Shown one piece after another: positions 1 to 7,577 of a stretch of 54,009 nucleotides of DNA. Origin of the DNA: AC-32 sp035518635. GTDB taxonomy: Bacteria > Actinomycetota > Thermoleophilia > Gaiellales > Gaiellaceae. The DNA lies in the NCBI GenBank assembly GCA_035518635.1, contig DATIXI010000049.1, positions 1 to 54,009 on the forward strand. Direction: 5' to 3'. A program made the translations under genes and the position numbers. Below the pieces are notes generated by a model. The model saw only the letters and a list, made by a program, of their open reading frames with translations, had not been told where the DNA came from and made no database searches. Positions within the stretch are counted from its first letter, which is position 1, and each line of letters begins with the position of its first letter.

Positions 1-2
1 CT

Positions 3-188
3 GCGCAGGTGCTTCTCACGCGGCTCCGCGACGACGGGTTCGTGCAGGCAAAGATCGAACAGCTTGGCTGTGCCTCGTTCCGTGTGGTGGAGACCGGTGT
101 GCCGTCCGCCGGTGTCGGGAAGTCGATCCTCGACGAGGTGAAGTCGGCGCATTTCCACGCCAAGCTCGTGTCCAGCCCGTCGTCGTGA
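3..188 (+). CDS. C-terminal fragment of a SPOR-like domain protein
   Basis: The window opens inside this gene; only the last 61 codons are present, ending in TGA. The fragment reads as two beta-alpha units: a helix (VLLTRLRDDGF) leading to a strand, then FRVVETG followed by a second helix ending in AKLV. This matches the second half of a SPOR repeat (the fold that binds denuded peptidoglycan glycans), where an FRV strand is followed by a helix. If so, the protein acts in the cell envelope, often at the division site. The upstream part, including any membrane anchor, is outside the window, so the assignment rests on a short match and is tentative. Confidence 0.5.
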   Translation, partial: AQVLLTRLRDDGFVQAKIEQLGCASFRVVETGVPSAGVGKSILDEVKSAHFHAKLVSSPSS

Positions 189-194
189 CCGGTG

Positions 195-281
195 CTAGTA
201 CCCGGAGCCCTTGCCGCCGCAGGCGGCGAGGAACAGCACGAGCGGGAGCGCAAGCAGAACGAGCATCAGCAACCTGGGCAT
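195..281 (-). CDS. 28-residue predicted micro-lipoprotein
   Basis: A very short ORF with an ATG start encodes MPRLLMLVLLALPLVLFL, then AAC, then GGKGSGY. It is a complete lipoprotein signal peptide: a positive residue at position 3, a hydrophobic core of about 15 residues, and a lipobox (LAAC) with Cys21. The mature lipopeptide would be only eight residues, rich in Gly and Ser. The gene lies 39 bases downstream of the hydantoinase stop on the same strand and may be the last gene of that transcript. It converges on the SPOR-like gene. Tiny lipoproteins are easily missed by gene callers. No function can be assigned; a chance ORF is possible, but a complete lipobox followed at once by a stop argues against it. 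Confidence 0.5.
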   Translation of the reverse strand: MPRLLMLVLLALPLVLFLAACGGKGSGY

Positions 282-320
282 GCCGGGTATACGCCGGAGC
301 GGCGCCGACGGATTGCAGGT

Positions 321-1739
321 CTAGTCCGCTGCGACCGCACTCCGGTTCGACGCCAGCTCCTCGCCGAACCTCGCGCGCTTCACGAACTGCCCGACTCCCG
401 GCGACGCGACGAGCTCGTCGTTCTCGACGAGGACATTGCCGCGCAGGAGGACGACGTCCGGCGCGCCCGTGACCCTCGTCCCCTCGTAGAGGCTGTAGTC
501 CGACTTCGAGTGGTGCGTCTTCGCCGAGATCGTCACCTCGCGCCTCGGGTCGAAGACGACGAGGTCGGCGTCGGAGCCGACAGCGACCGTGCCCTTCCTC
601 GGATACAGCCCGAACAGCTTCGCCGGGTTCGTCGCGAGCAGCTCGACCATCCGGTTCAGCGTGATGCGGCCCTCGTTGACGCCGAAGTGGTGGATCATCT
701 TCAGCCGGTCCTCGAGGCCCGGGCCGCCGTTCGGGATCTTCGAGAAGTCGTCCTTGCCGAGCGTCTTCTGCCCGTCCCAGAGGAACGCGCAGTGGTCGGT
801 CGAGATCGCGGAGAGGATGTCCGTGCGGACCGCGTTCCAGAGCACGTCCTGGTTCGCCTTGTCGCGCGGCGGTGGCGTGTAGACGTACTTCGCGCCCTCG
901 AAGTTCGGCCGCTCGAGGAACGTGTAGTCGACGAAGAAGTACTGGGTGCACGTCTCGCCCCAGACGTCCCAGCCCTTCTCGCGCGCGAGCGCGATCGGCT
1001 CGACGGCCTCCTGGCAGGAGACGTGGACGACGTAGAGCGGGCAGCCGGCCACGCGCGCGAGCTGGATAGCGCGGTTCGTGGCCTCGCCCTCGGTTTCGGG
1101 CGGGCGCGTGAGTGCGTGGAAGTGCGGCGCCGTGTTGCCCTCGGCCAGCGCCTTCTTCACGAGCACGTCGATCGCGTCGCCGTTCTCCGCGTGCACCATC
1201 ACGAGCGCGCCGGTCTCGGCCGCGACCTCCATGGTCTTGAACAGCGTCTCGTCACTGACCATGAGCGCGCCCTTGTAGGCCATGAAGAGCTTGTAGGACG
1301 TGATGCCCTCGTCCGGCAGCGACGCGAGCTCCTCGAGCGTGCCACCCTCGTCCAGGTCGGTGACCGCCATGTGGTAGCCCATGTCGATCACCTGCTTCCC
1401 GTTGGCCTTGGAGCGCCATTCCTCCAGCGCGGCGCCGAACGTCGCGCCCTGCGGCTGGATGATGAAGTCGACGTGGCAGGTCGTCCCGCCGAACGCGGCG
1501 GCGGTCTGGCCCGACTCGACGTCGTCGACCGTCACGGTCCCGCCGAACGGCATGTCCAGGTGCGTGTGCGGGTCGACGCAGCCCGGGAGCACGTACTTGC
1601 CGGAGGCGTCGATCACCTTGTCGGCTACGTGGTCGAGCGACTCGCCGATCAGCGTCACGGTCTCGTCCTCGACGTAGATGTCGGCGACGTAGTCGTCGGC
1701 CGCGGTGACGATCCGGCCGTTCTTGATCAGTACGGACAT
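321..1739 (-). CDS. hydA: Dihydropyrimidinase / D-hydantoinase
   Basis: A 472-residue cyclic amidase of the amidohydrolase superfamily that opens 5,6-dihydropyrimidines or 5-substituted hydantoins to N-carbamoyl amino acids in the cytoplasm. The binuclear metal site is complete: H58 and H60 in PHTHLD, the carboxylated lysine K150 in SYKLFMAYKG, H183 (MVHAENGD), H239 (VVHVSC) and D315 (STDHCAF). Length is typical of the family. The ATG has a strong Shine-Dalgarno, AAGGAGGT, at 1744-1751. It diverges from the N-carbamoyl amidase gene with only about 40 bases between the starts, so the two steps of the pathway probably share one control region. Substrate stereochemistry cannot be told from sequence. 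Confidence 0.93.
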   Translation of the reverse strand: MSVLIKNGRIVTAADDYVADIYVEDETVTLIGESLDHVADKVIDASGKYVLPGCVDPHTHLDMPFGGTVTVDDVESGQTAAAFGGTTCHVDFIIQPQGATFGAALEEWRSKANGKQVIDMGYHMAVTDLDEGGTLEELASLPDEGITSYKLFMAYKGALMVSDETLFKTMEVAAETGALVMVHAENGDAIDVLVKKALAEGNTAPHFHALTRPPETEGEATNRAIQLARVAGCPLYVVHVSCQEAVEPIALAREKGWDVWGETCTQYFFVDYTFLERPNFEGAKYVYTPPPRDKANQDVLWNAVRTDILSAISTDHCAFLWDGQKTLGKDDFSKIPNGGPGLEDRLKMIHHFGVNEGRITLNRMVELLATNPAKLFGLYPRKGTVAVGSDADLVVFDPRREVTISAKTHHSKSDYSLYEGTRVTGAPDVVLLRGNVLVENDELVASPGVGQFVKRARFGEELASNRSAVAAD

Positions 1740-1779
1740 GGCGACCTCCTTGGCTCGCGGTCGAGTTTATGCTCGCGAG

Positions 1780-3021
1780 GTGCCCCTGTCACCGAGCCGA
1801 ACGGTCGCCGAGCTGAAGGAGCTGCGCGAGCTGACGGGCAACGCCGACGGCGCGCAGCGGGTGGCCTGGACGGACACCTGGGAGCAGGCGCGCGTGTGGC
1901 TGATCGAGAAGCTCGACGGCCTCCCGCTCGAGTACGAGGTGGACGAGGCCGGGAACCAGTGGTGGACGCTTCGTGGCGCCAGCAACCGGGCGGTGCTGAT
2001 CGGCGGGCACATCGACTCGGTCCCGAACGGCGGCTGGCTCGACGGGGCGCTGAACGTCGTCGCGGGTGTTGAGGTCGTTCGGCGGCTGGCCGAGGACGGC
2101 GAGCCGGCGGCGACCGTGCGCCTCGTCAACTGGGCCGACGAGGAGGGCGCGCGCTTTGGCCGGTCGCTGTTCGGCTCGTCCGCCGCGGCCGGCTCGATGG
2201 CCGACCAGGACGATCTGCGCGAGCGCCGTGATGCGGACGGGGTCTCGCTGCCGGACGCGATCGGCGCGCACGGTGTCGAGCTCGACCGCGCGCTCGAGTC
2301 GCGGCGCCAGCTCGAGAGTGCGGCCGTCTATCTCGAGCTGCACATCGAGCAGGGGCCCGTCCTGGAGTCGTTGGAGCTGCCGCTCGGCGTGGTGCTCGGC
2401 ACGTTCGGGGTCGAGCGCAACCTCGTCACGTTCACGGGCCAGGCCGCCCACGCGGGCTCGACGCCGATGGACAAGCGCCGCGACGCGCTGGCCGGCGCGG
2501 CGAAGCTCGAGCTCGAGATCCGGGAGATCGCAAAGCGGACGGGCGGGGGCGCCGTCTGCACGGTCGGCGGTGTCGTCACCAGGCCGGGGATCGTGACCTC
2601 CGTCGTCGAGACGGCGGAGTGCCTGCTCGACCAGCGGCATCTCGACGCGGCGACGCTGGCCGGAATGCTGGAGGAGGCGAAGGCAGCGTCGCAGCGCTTC
2701 GCCGAGGAGGAGGACATCGAGGTCGCCTGGGAGCGAATCTGGAACATCGAGCCGACCCTCTTCGACGAGGCGCTGATCGGGCTCGCCGACGAGGCCGTGA
2801 GCGAGGTCGCGGGCCGCTCCCACCATCTCCCGAGCGGGCCCCTCCACGACGCCGCTGAGGTCTCGCGCGCCGGAGTCCCGACCGTGATGCTGTTCGTCCA
2901 GAGCCTGCGCGGGCTCTCGCACACCAAGCTCGAGGACACGAAGGAAGAGCACCTCGAGCTCTCCGTCCAGGCCCTCGACCGCCTGGCCGACAAGGCGATC
3001 GCCCGCGTCGCCGTCGGCTAG
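1780..3021 (+). CDS. M20-family N-carbamoyl-amino acid hydrolase / ureidopropionase-type amidase
   Basis: A 413-residue metal-dependent amidase that removes the carbamoyl group from N-carbamoyl amino acids, giving the amino acid, CO2 and ammonia. The M20 metal ligands are visible: H77 in GGHIDS, D88 in GGWLDGA, the E121/E122 pair in NWADEEGARFG, H188 in LELHIEQGP, and a late His in GLSHTKLED. The dimerisation lid motif GQAAHAGSTPMDKR is present. I chose the GTG at 1780 because the protein then begins just before the first helix (TVAELKELREL); the open frame runs further up but would enter the divergent hydantoinase promoter. Members of this family also act on allantoate or beta-ureidopropionate; with a hydantoinase next door, a carbamoyl amino acid is the likeliest substrate. 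Confidence 0.88.
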   Translation: MPLSPSRTVAELKELRELTGNADGAQRVAWTDTWEQARVWLIEKLDGLPLEYEVDEAGNQWWTLRGASNRAVLIGGHIDSVPNGGWLDGALNVVAGVEVVRRLAEDGEPAATVRLVNWADEEGARFGRSLFGSSAAAGSMADQDDLRERRDADGVSLPDAIGAHGVELDRALESRRQLESAAVYLELHIEQGPVLESLELPLGVVLGTFGVERNLVTFTGQAAHAGSTPMDKRRDALAGAAKLELEIREIAKRTGGGAVCTVGGVVTRPGIVTSVVETAECLLDQRHLDAATLAGMLEEAKAASQRFAEEEDIEVAWERIWNIEPTLFDEALIGLADEAVSEVAGRSHHLPSGPLHDAAEVSRAGVPTVMLFVQSLRGLSHTKLEDTKEEHLELSVQALDRLADKAIARVAVG

Positions 3022-3036
3022 CGAGCCATCCCTCCA

Positions 3037-3053
3037 AGTAACAGTCTGTTACT
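3037..3053. promoter_or_regulatory. 17-bp perfect palindrome, probable operator
   Basis: AGTAACAGTCTGTTACT is two perfect 8-base arms around one central T. It sits between the amidase stop (3021) and the LLM oxidoreductase start (3132) and is far more A/T-rich than its surroundings. There is no T-tract and the stem is weak, so it does not look like a terminator; a dimeric repressor of the TetR or GntR type is the usual reader of such a site. No regulator gene is near it in this window. Confidence 0.5.
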
Positions 3054-3131
3054 AAGTCGAAGGTTCGCGCGTCGAGAGTGCGGCCGAGGAGCGGGCGTTA
3101 TGCTCACGTCGCCCACGACCGGGAGGCGCAG

Positions 3132-4151
3132 ATGCTGAGCTTCGGAGTCACCGTCCTGCCGGACCCGCCGTACACGCGACTCGTCGAGCTGCTGCAGCGG
3201 GGCGAGAGCCTCGGCTTCGAGTACGGCTGGACCTACGACTCGCACATCCTCTGGCAGGAGAGCTATGCGCTGCTCGCGGTCGCGGGCGTGCAGACCGACG
3301 CGATCAAGCTCGGCCACTGCGTGACGAACCCCGGCATCCGCGACCCGACGATCACGGCGAGCTGGTACGCGACCACGCACGACATCACGAACGGCCGAAT
3401 GGTGATGGGCATCGGCCGCGGCGACTCGTCGCGCCGCGTCGTCGGCCTCAAGCCGGTCAAGGTGGACGAGTTCGAGCGGCGCCTGGTGATGATCAAGGAT
3501 CTGATGAACGGCCGCGCGGTCGAGTGGAACGGCAAGGAGCTCGAGCTGAAGTGGGTCCGCAAGGACCTGCCCGAGATCCCGATGCACGTCGCCGGCTACG
3601 GGCCGCGCGCGCTCGGCGTGGCCGGTCGCGTAGGGGACGGTGTGATCATCCAGCTCGCCGACCCGCAGATCATCCAGTGGATCATGGACACGGCCCGAAA
3701 GGCAGCCGAGGAGGCGGGACGTGACCCGGCCGCGCTGCAGTGCATCGTCTGCGCCCCGAGCCACGTCTCGGAAAACCTCCAGGAGGCGCGCGACCAGGTG
3801 CGCTGGTTCCCGGCGATGGTCTCGAATCACGTCATGGACCTGATCGAGCGCTACGGCGAGAACTCGGACGAGATCCCGAGCGCGCTGACCGACTACGTCA
3901 AGGCGCGGAAGTTCTACGACTACGCAGACCACAGCCGCGTGGGCGCGGCGCACGGCGAGTTCGTCACCGACGAGATCTGCGACCGCTTCTGCGTGCTCGG
4001 CAGCACCGAGCAGATCACGGAGAAGCTGCGGGAGCTCGAGTCGATCGGGGTCGACCAGTTCGACATCTACCTGATGACCGAGAAGGCGGACGAGACGCTC
4101 GCCGTCTACGGGAGCGACGTGATTCCCGGGTTCTCCGGGGTCGCGGCATAG
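3132..4151 (+). CDS. LLM-class (probably F420-dependent) oxidoreductase
   Basis: A 339-residue TIM-barrel protein of the luciferase-like monooxygenase superfamily. The N-terminus MLSFGVTVLPDPP, the GFEYGWTYDSHILWQES segment and the glycine-rich VMGIGRGDSSRR segment are typical of actinobacterial members that use cofactor F420 instead of FMN. The start is the ATG with GGGAGG at 3121-3126. Homologues close to methylene-tetrahydromethanopterin reductase are often found beside hydantoinases, and this position between the amidase and an amino acid importer fits a redox step on a hydantoin or pyrimidine substrate. That role is inferred; neither cofactor nor substrate is proven by sequence. Confidence 0.82.
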   Translation: MLSFGVTVLPDPPYTRLVELLQRGESLGFEYGWTYDSHILWQESYALLAVAGVQTDAIKLGHCVTNPGIRDPTITASWYATTHDITNGRMVMGIGRGDSSRRVVGLKPVKVDEFERRLVMIKDLMNGRAVEWNGKELELKWVRKDLPEIPMHVAGYGPRALGVAGRVGDGVIIQLADPQIIQWIMDTARKAAEEAGRDPAALQCIVCAPSHVSENLQEARDQVRWFPAMVSNHVMDLIERYGENSDEIPSALTDYVKARKFYDYADHSRVGAAHGEFVTDEICDRFCVLGSTEQITEKLRELESIGVDQFDIYLMTEKADETLAVYGSDVIPGFSGVAA

Positions 4152-4168
4152 TGTTAGCCTCACGCCTG

Positions 4169-5074
4169 ATGCGGCCGCGACCTCTGCGATGGCTCCCTGT
4201 GGCGACCCTCGTGGCCCTGCTCGCGGTCGTTGCCGCGGGCTGCGGCGGGTCGAGCAGCTCGAGCGCCTCCTCGACCTCCACGGCTGCTGCCGCCTCGTGC
4301 GTGAAGAGTCAGCTCAACCTCGTCAAGAAGGGCCAGCTCACGCTTGCGACGGACAACCCGGCCTACCCACCCTGGTTCGGCGGCGGCACTCCCAAGGGCT
4401 CGACCTGGAAGTTCAACGACCCGTCGACGCAGAAGGGCTACGAGAGCGCGGTTGCCTACGCGATCGTCAAGCAGCTGGGGTTTACGCCGAGCCAGGTCAA
4501 GTGGGTCGTCGCGTCCTTCGACCAGCTGTTCAAGCCGGGCCCGAGGAACTACGACTTCGACGTGAACCAGGTCTCCGTCACGCCGCAGCGCGCCAAGAGC
4601 GTCAGCTTCAGCAACTCGTACTACAACACGAATCAGGCGCTGGTCGCGATCAAGGGAACGCCGATCACGAAGGCGAAGACGATCGCCGACCTGAAGCCCT
4701 ACAAGCTCGGCGCGCAGATCGGAACCACGAGCTACGACTACATCGTCAAGCACATCAAGCCGGACAAGCAGCCCGCGGTCTACAACAACTCGAACGACGT
4801 CAACTCCGGCCTGAAGACCGGCGGCATCGACGGGATCGTCGTCGACCTGCCGACGGCATTCATTATCACGGGAGCCGAGGAGGTGCCGAACAGCGTCGTC
4901 GTGGGGCGGTTCCCGGCGCTCGGCAGCGGCGACCACTTCGGGGCCGTGTTCGCCAAAGGCAACAGCCTCGTGAAGTGCGTGAACCAGGCGCTGGCGACGC
5001 TGAAGGACAACGGCACGCTCACGCAGTTGCAGAACAAGTGGATCTCGAACGCGGGCGCCCCCGTCCTGAAGTAG
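4169..5074 (+). CDS. ABC transporter substrate-binding lipoprotein, amino acid (family 3) type
   Basis: A 301-residue exported solute receptor. The lipoprotein signal is clear: MRPRPLRW, a hydrophobic stretch and the lipobox VAAGC with Cys25, followed by a Ser/Thr linker. The mature part starts GQLTLATDNPAYPPWF, the standard opening of polar amino acid receptors, and has the second-lobe strand LGAQIGTTSYDYI and the DGIVVDLPTA segment. An alternative GTG at 4151 overlaps the previous stop and would add six residues; I kept the ATG because it gives a cleaner signal peptide. It is followed by its permease and ATPase, and the ligand is probably an amino acid or ureido acid feeding the hydantoin pathway. 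Confidence 0.88.
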   Translation: MRPRPLRWLPVATLVALLAVVAAGCGGSSSSSASSTSTAAAASCVKSQLNLVKKGQLTLATDNPAYPPWFGGGTPKGSTWKFNDPSTQKGYESAVAYAIVKQLGFTPSQVKWVVASFDQLFKPGPRNYDFDVNQVSVTPQRAKSVSFSNSYYNTNQALVAIKGTPITKAKTIADLKPYKLGAQIGTTSYDYIVKHIKPDKQPAVYNNSNDVNSGLKTGGIDGIVVDLPTAFIITGAEEVPNSVVVGRFPALGSGDHFGAVFAKGNSLVKCVNQALATLKDNGTLTQLQNKWISNAGAPVLK

Positions 5075-5084
5075 CGCTCAGCGG

Positions 5085-5945
5085 GTGACCACCGACGCGG
5101 ATCCCGGCCGCGGCTCGAGGATCCTCGGTGACCTGAAGGGCTCCGGAGGAGGACAGCGGAGCGTCTGGATCGCACTCGCGAGCACGCTCGTGTTCGCCGG
5201 AATCCTCGTTGCGCTCATCGTCACCTCGCCCGGCTGGCCGGCCGTCAAGGCCTCGTTCTTCAACCGCAAGATCTTCTTCGACTCCCTGCCGGAGATCGCG
5301 CATGCCTTCCTGCTCAACATCCGGATCTTCCTGACCGCGGAGGTGTTCATCCTCGTCTTCGCTCTTCTGATCGCGGTCCTGCGCGGGCTCCCGGGGCCGG
5401 TGTTCTTCCCGATCCGCGGTCTGGCGATCGCCTACACGGACTTCTTTCGCGGAGTGCCGACGATTCTCGTGGTCTACATCCTCGGGTTCGGTGCTCCAGC
5501 GTTGCAGCTCTCGTGGCTCGAGTGGGCGACGCCGCTGTTCTGGGGCACGCTCGCGCTCGTGCTCGTCTACTCCGCGTACGTGGCCGAGGTCTACCGCGCC
5601 GGGATCGAGTCGGTTCACACGAGCCAGGAGGCGGCCGCCCGGTCGCTCGGCCTTTCGCGCCTGAAGACGCTGCGGTACGTCATCGTCCCGCAGGCCGTGC
5701 GGCGGGTGATCCCGCCGCTGCTCAACGACTTCATCGGCTTGACGAAGGACACGGCGCTCGTTGCGTTCCTCGGGCCGGTCGAGGCGTTTCGCCAGTCGCA
5801 GATCGATGTCGCCGCGACGTTCAACTACACGCCGTACATGTGCGCCGCGCTCCTGTTCGTCCTCCTGACGATCCCGCTCGCGCGCCTGACCGACTGGCTG
5901 GTCGCGCGCGAGCGGAAGCGCCAGCTCGCCGGGGGTGCACGATGA
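5085..5945 (+). CDS. ABC transporter permease, polar amino acid type
   Basis: A 286-residue inner-membrane permease of the His/Glu/Gln type with about five membrane segments after a soluble N-terminal stretch of about 25 residues. The ATPase-contacting EAA loop is present (QEAAARSLGLSRLKTLRYV), followed by PQAVRRVIPPLLNDF and the conserved KDTALVAFLG. The GTG start lies 10 bases after the receptor gene, and the stop overlaps the ATPase start by 4 bases (ATGA), indicating translational coupling. Only one permease gene is present, so it likely forms a homodimer. Confidence 0.9.
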   Translation: MTTDADPGRGSRILGDLKGSGGGQRSVWIALASTLVFAGILVALIVTSPGWPAVKASFFNRKIFFDSLPEIAHAFLLNIRIFLTAEVFILVFALLIAVLRGLPGPVFFPIRGLAIAYTDFFRGVPTILVVYILGFGAPALQLSWLEWATPLFWGTLALVLVYSAYVAEVYRAGIESVHTSQEAAARSLGLSRLKTLRYVIVPQAVRRVIPPLLNDFIGLTKDTALVAFLGPVEAFRQSQIDVAATFNYTPYMCAALLFVLLTIPLARLTDWLVARERKRQLAGGAR

Positions 5946-6697
5946 GCTCGAACGGCCGGGCTCTTCAGCTCGAAGCGGTCCGCAAGTCGTTCGGCGAGCA
6001 CGAGGTGCTCAAGGGTGTCGACCTCGACGTCGGCGAGCACGAGGTCTTCTGCCTGATCGGGGCGTCGGGCTCGGGGAAGTCCACGCTGCTTCGGTGCGTC
6101 AATCTCCTCGAGCCGGTCAACTCGGGCCGGATCCTGCTCCACGGCGAGGAGATCACCCGTCGCGACGTCGACGTGAACCGGGTCCGGCGTGGGATCGGGA
6201 TCGTCTTCCAGGCGTACAACCTCTTCCCGCACATGAGCGTGCTGCGCAACGTGACGCTCGCGCCCAGGAAGGTGCTGGGTAAGCCAGGCGCCGAGGCGAA
6301 TGCCGAGGCGATCGCCCTTCTCGAGCGCTTCGGCCTCGCGGACAAGCGCGACGAGTTTCCCGATCGGCTCTCGGGAGGTCAGCAGCAGCGCGTCGCGATC
6401 GTGCGGGCGCTCGCGATGCAGCCCGACCTGATGCTGCTCGACGAGGTCACGAGCGCGCTCGACCCGGAGCTCGTCGCCGAGGTGCTGAGCGTGATCCGCG
6501 AGCTGGCCGAGGGCGGCATGACGATGCTGATCGCGACCCACGAGATGACGTTCGCCCGAGACATCGCCAACAAGGTGTGCTTCCTCGACGAGGGCCGGAT
6601 CCTCGAGCAGGGGCCGCCCGAGAAGATCTTCGGCGACCCGGAGGAGCCGCGGACACGCCAGTTCCTCGGCAGGATCGTCGAGGCCGGCCGCCTGTAG
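5942..6697 (+). CDS. ABC transporter ATP-binding protein, polar amino acid type
   Basis: A 251-residue ATPase that powers the importer. Walker A is GASGSGKST, the Q-loop is in IGIVFQAYNLFPHMSVL, the signature is LSGGQQQR, Walker B is LMLLDEVTSALD and the H-loop is IATHEMTF. Length and motifs match GlnQ/HisP-like subunits; it lacks the extra C-terminal regulatory domain of MetN or MalK. Its ATG overlaps the permease stop by 4 bases. It completes a three-gene receptor-permease-ATPase transporter next to the hydantoin genes. Confidence 0.92.
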   Translation: MSSNGRALQLEAVRKSFGEHEVLKGVDLDVGEHEVFCLIGASGSGKSTLLRCVNLLEPVNSGRILLHGEEITRRDVDVNRVRRGIGIVFQAYNLFPHMSVLRNVTLAPRKVLGKPGAEANAEAIALLERFGLADKRDEFPDRLSGGQQQRVAIVRALAMQPDLMLLDEVTSALDPELVAEVLSVIRELAEGGMTMLIATHEMTFARDIANKVCFLDEGRILEQGPPEKIFGDPEEPRTRQFLGRIVEAGRL

Positions 6698-6711
6698 GCC
6701 ATACTGCGCCC

Positions 6712-6960
6712 GTGGACGAGCTCGTCGTTCTGGACGTGGTGCCGAACGAGGTCCTGGCAGACCTGCTCTGCTCGCTGCTCGAGGAGGCGGGAATTCCCTG
6801 TACGCAGCGGCTGACGAACGTGGGTGGCGCGATCGGGGTGGGGATGCCGGCGATCGGCTCGCGCGAGGTGCTCGTACCGGCGGACCAGCTCGAGCGGGCG
6901 CGCGAGGTCCTCGCGGAGCAGGAGCAGGCGGGGCCGCTCCCGGGCGACACCGGCGCCTAG
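6712..6960 (+). CDS. DUF2007-like small protein
   Basis: An 82-residue soluble protein starting at GTG. It has the ferredoxin-like beta-alpha pattern of DUF2007: VVLDVVPNEVLADLLCSLLEEAGIPC, then a central loop, then EVLVPADQLERAREVL. Family members are annotated loosely as signal-transducing, but their biochemical role is unknown. It starts 14 bases after the ATPase stop and may be the last gene of that operon. It ends 10 bases from the convergent diiron-protein gene. Confidence 0.7.
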   Translation: MDELVVLDVVPNEVLADLLCSLLEEAGIPCTQRLTNVGGAIGVGMPAIGSREVLVPADQLERAREVLAEQEQAGPLPGDTGA

Positions 6961-6970
6961 CCGGTCGCGT

Positions 6971-7534
6971 CTACGAGACGCCGTCGAGCAGCGCCCAGTT
7001 GCCGGCGAGCGCCGACTCTGCGAGCGAGACCAGTCGCCGGTCGCCGCGGCCGTCGAGCTGTGCCTGTGCCTCGGCCGCATGCTCATGGTCGCGCGTGGCG
7101 TGAAGCTCGAAGTACGCGGTCGCGTCAGAGCCCGGCTCGAAGCCGTAGTGCTTGACGAGCCCGCGGAGCTTCGTCGCCGAGATCTCAGGCTGCCCCGATT
7201 CGATCGCGTAGAGGATCGCAGCGGCGCCGAGCTCGTCGTCGGCAGCGGCCCAGGCGGACGAGCAGCAGCGCGTCTCGGGCAGGGGCTCGCGCATCTCGGT
7301 GCCGAGCGCGCCGGCGAAGTCGTCCCAGAGCGAGATGTGCGCTGCCTCCTCCTCGGCGTGCAGCCTCGCGGTGCGGGCCGCCCGCGCGAGCGCCACGACG
7401 GCGTGGCGGTATTCGCCGGCGTAGCGCGCAAGCTCGCCGTGTGAGAGCTCGCCGCGCTCCCAGCGCACGTAGAAGGGATGCTCGAGCACGTTCCACCGCT
7501 CACGGGCGGCGTCAATCGCTGCGATCGCGTTCAT
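6971..7534 (-). CDS. Haem-oxygenase-like diiron oxidase (TenA/PqqC/CADD superfamily)
   Basis: A 187-residue all-helical protein. It carries the metal-ligand pattern of haem-oxygenase-like diiron oxidases: an E41 candidate in YAGEYRH, E63-xx-H66 in EEEAAHISLWDDF, E112 in LYAIESGQPE and the H145-xxx-D149-xx-H152 triad in FELHATRDHEHA. The H-x3-D-x2-H spacing matches that known for chlamydial CADD, and the YAxES element matches PqqC-type proteins. Known members make p-aminobenzoate, cleave fatty acids to alkenes or N-oxygenate amines; TenA hydrolases lack the iron ligands. The neighbours give no substrate clue: the gene stands between DUF2007 and a secreted protein. Many annotation pipelines would call it a TenA-family regulator, which is probably wrong here. 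Confidence 0.72.
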   Translation of the reverse strand: MNAIAAIDAARERWNVLEHPFYVRWERGELSHGELARYAGEYRHAVVALARAARTARLHAEEEAAHISLWDDFAGALGTEMREPLPETRCCSSAWAAADDELGAAAILYAIESGQPEISATKLRGLVKHYGFEPGSDATAYFELHATRDHEHAAEAQAQLDGRGDRRLVSLAESALAGNWALLDGVS

Positions 7535-7577
7535 CGGTCTCCTCCCGTCGCTCGACCCCGTGCCGCGATCCTAACCG

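Noticed and set aside
192..2072. A 626-codon plus-strand open frame over the hydantoinase region
   Set aside because: It is antisense to a hydantoinase with every metal ligand intact; the product is Arg/Val/Asp-rich without motifs, a usual shadow in high-GC DNA.
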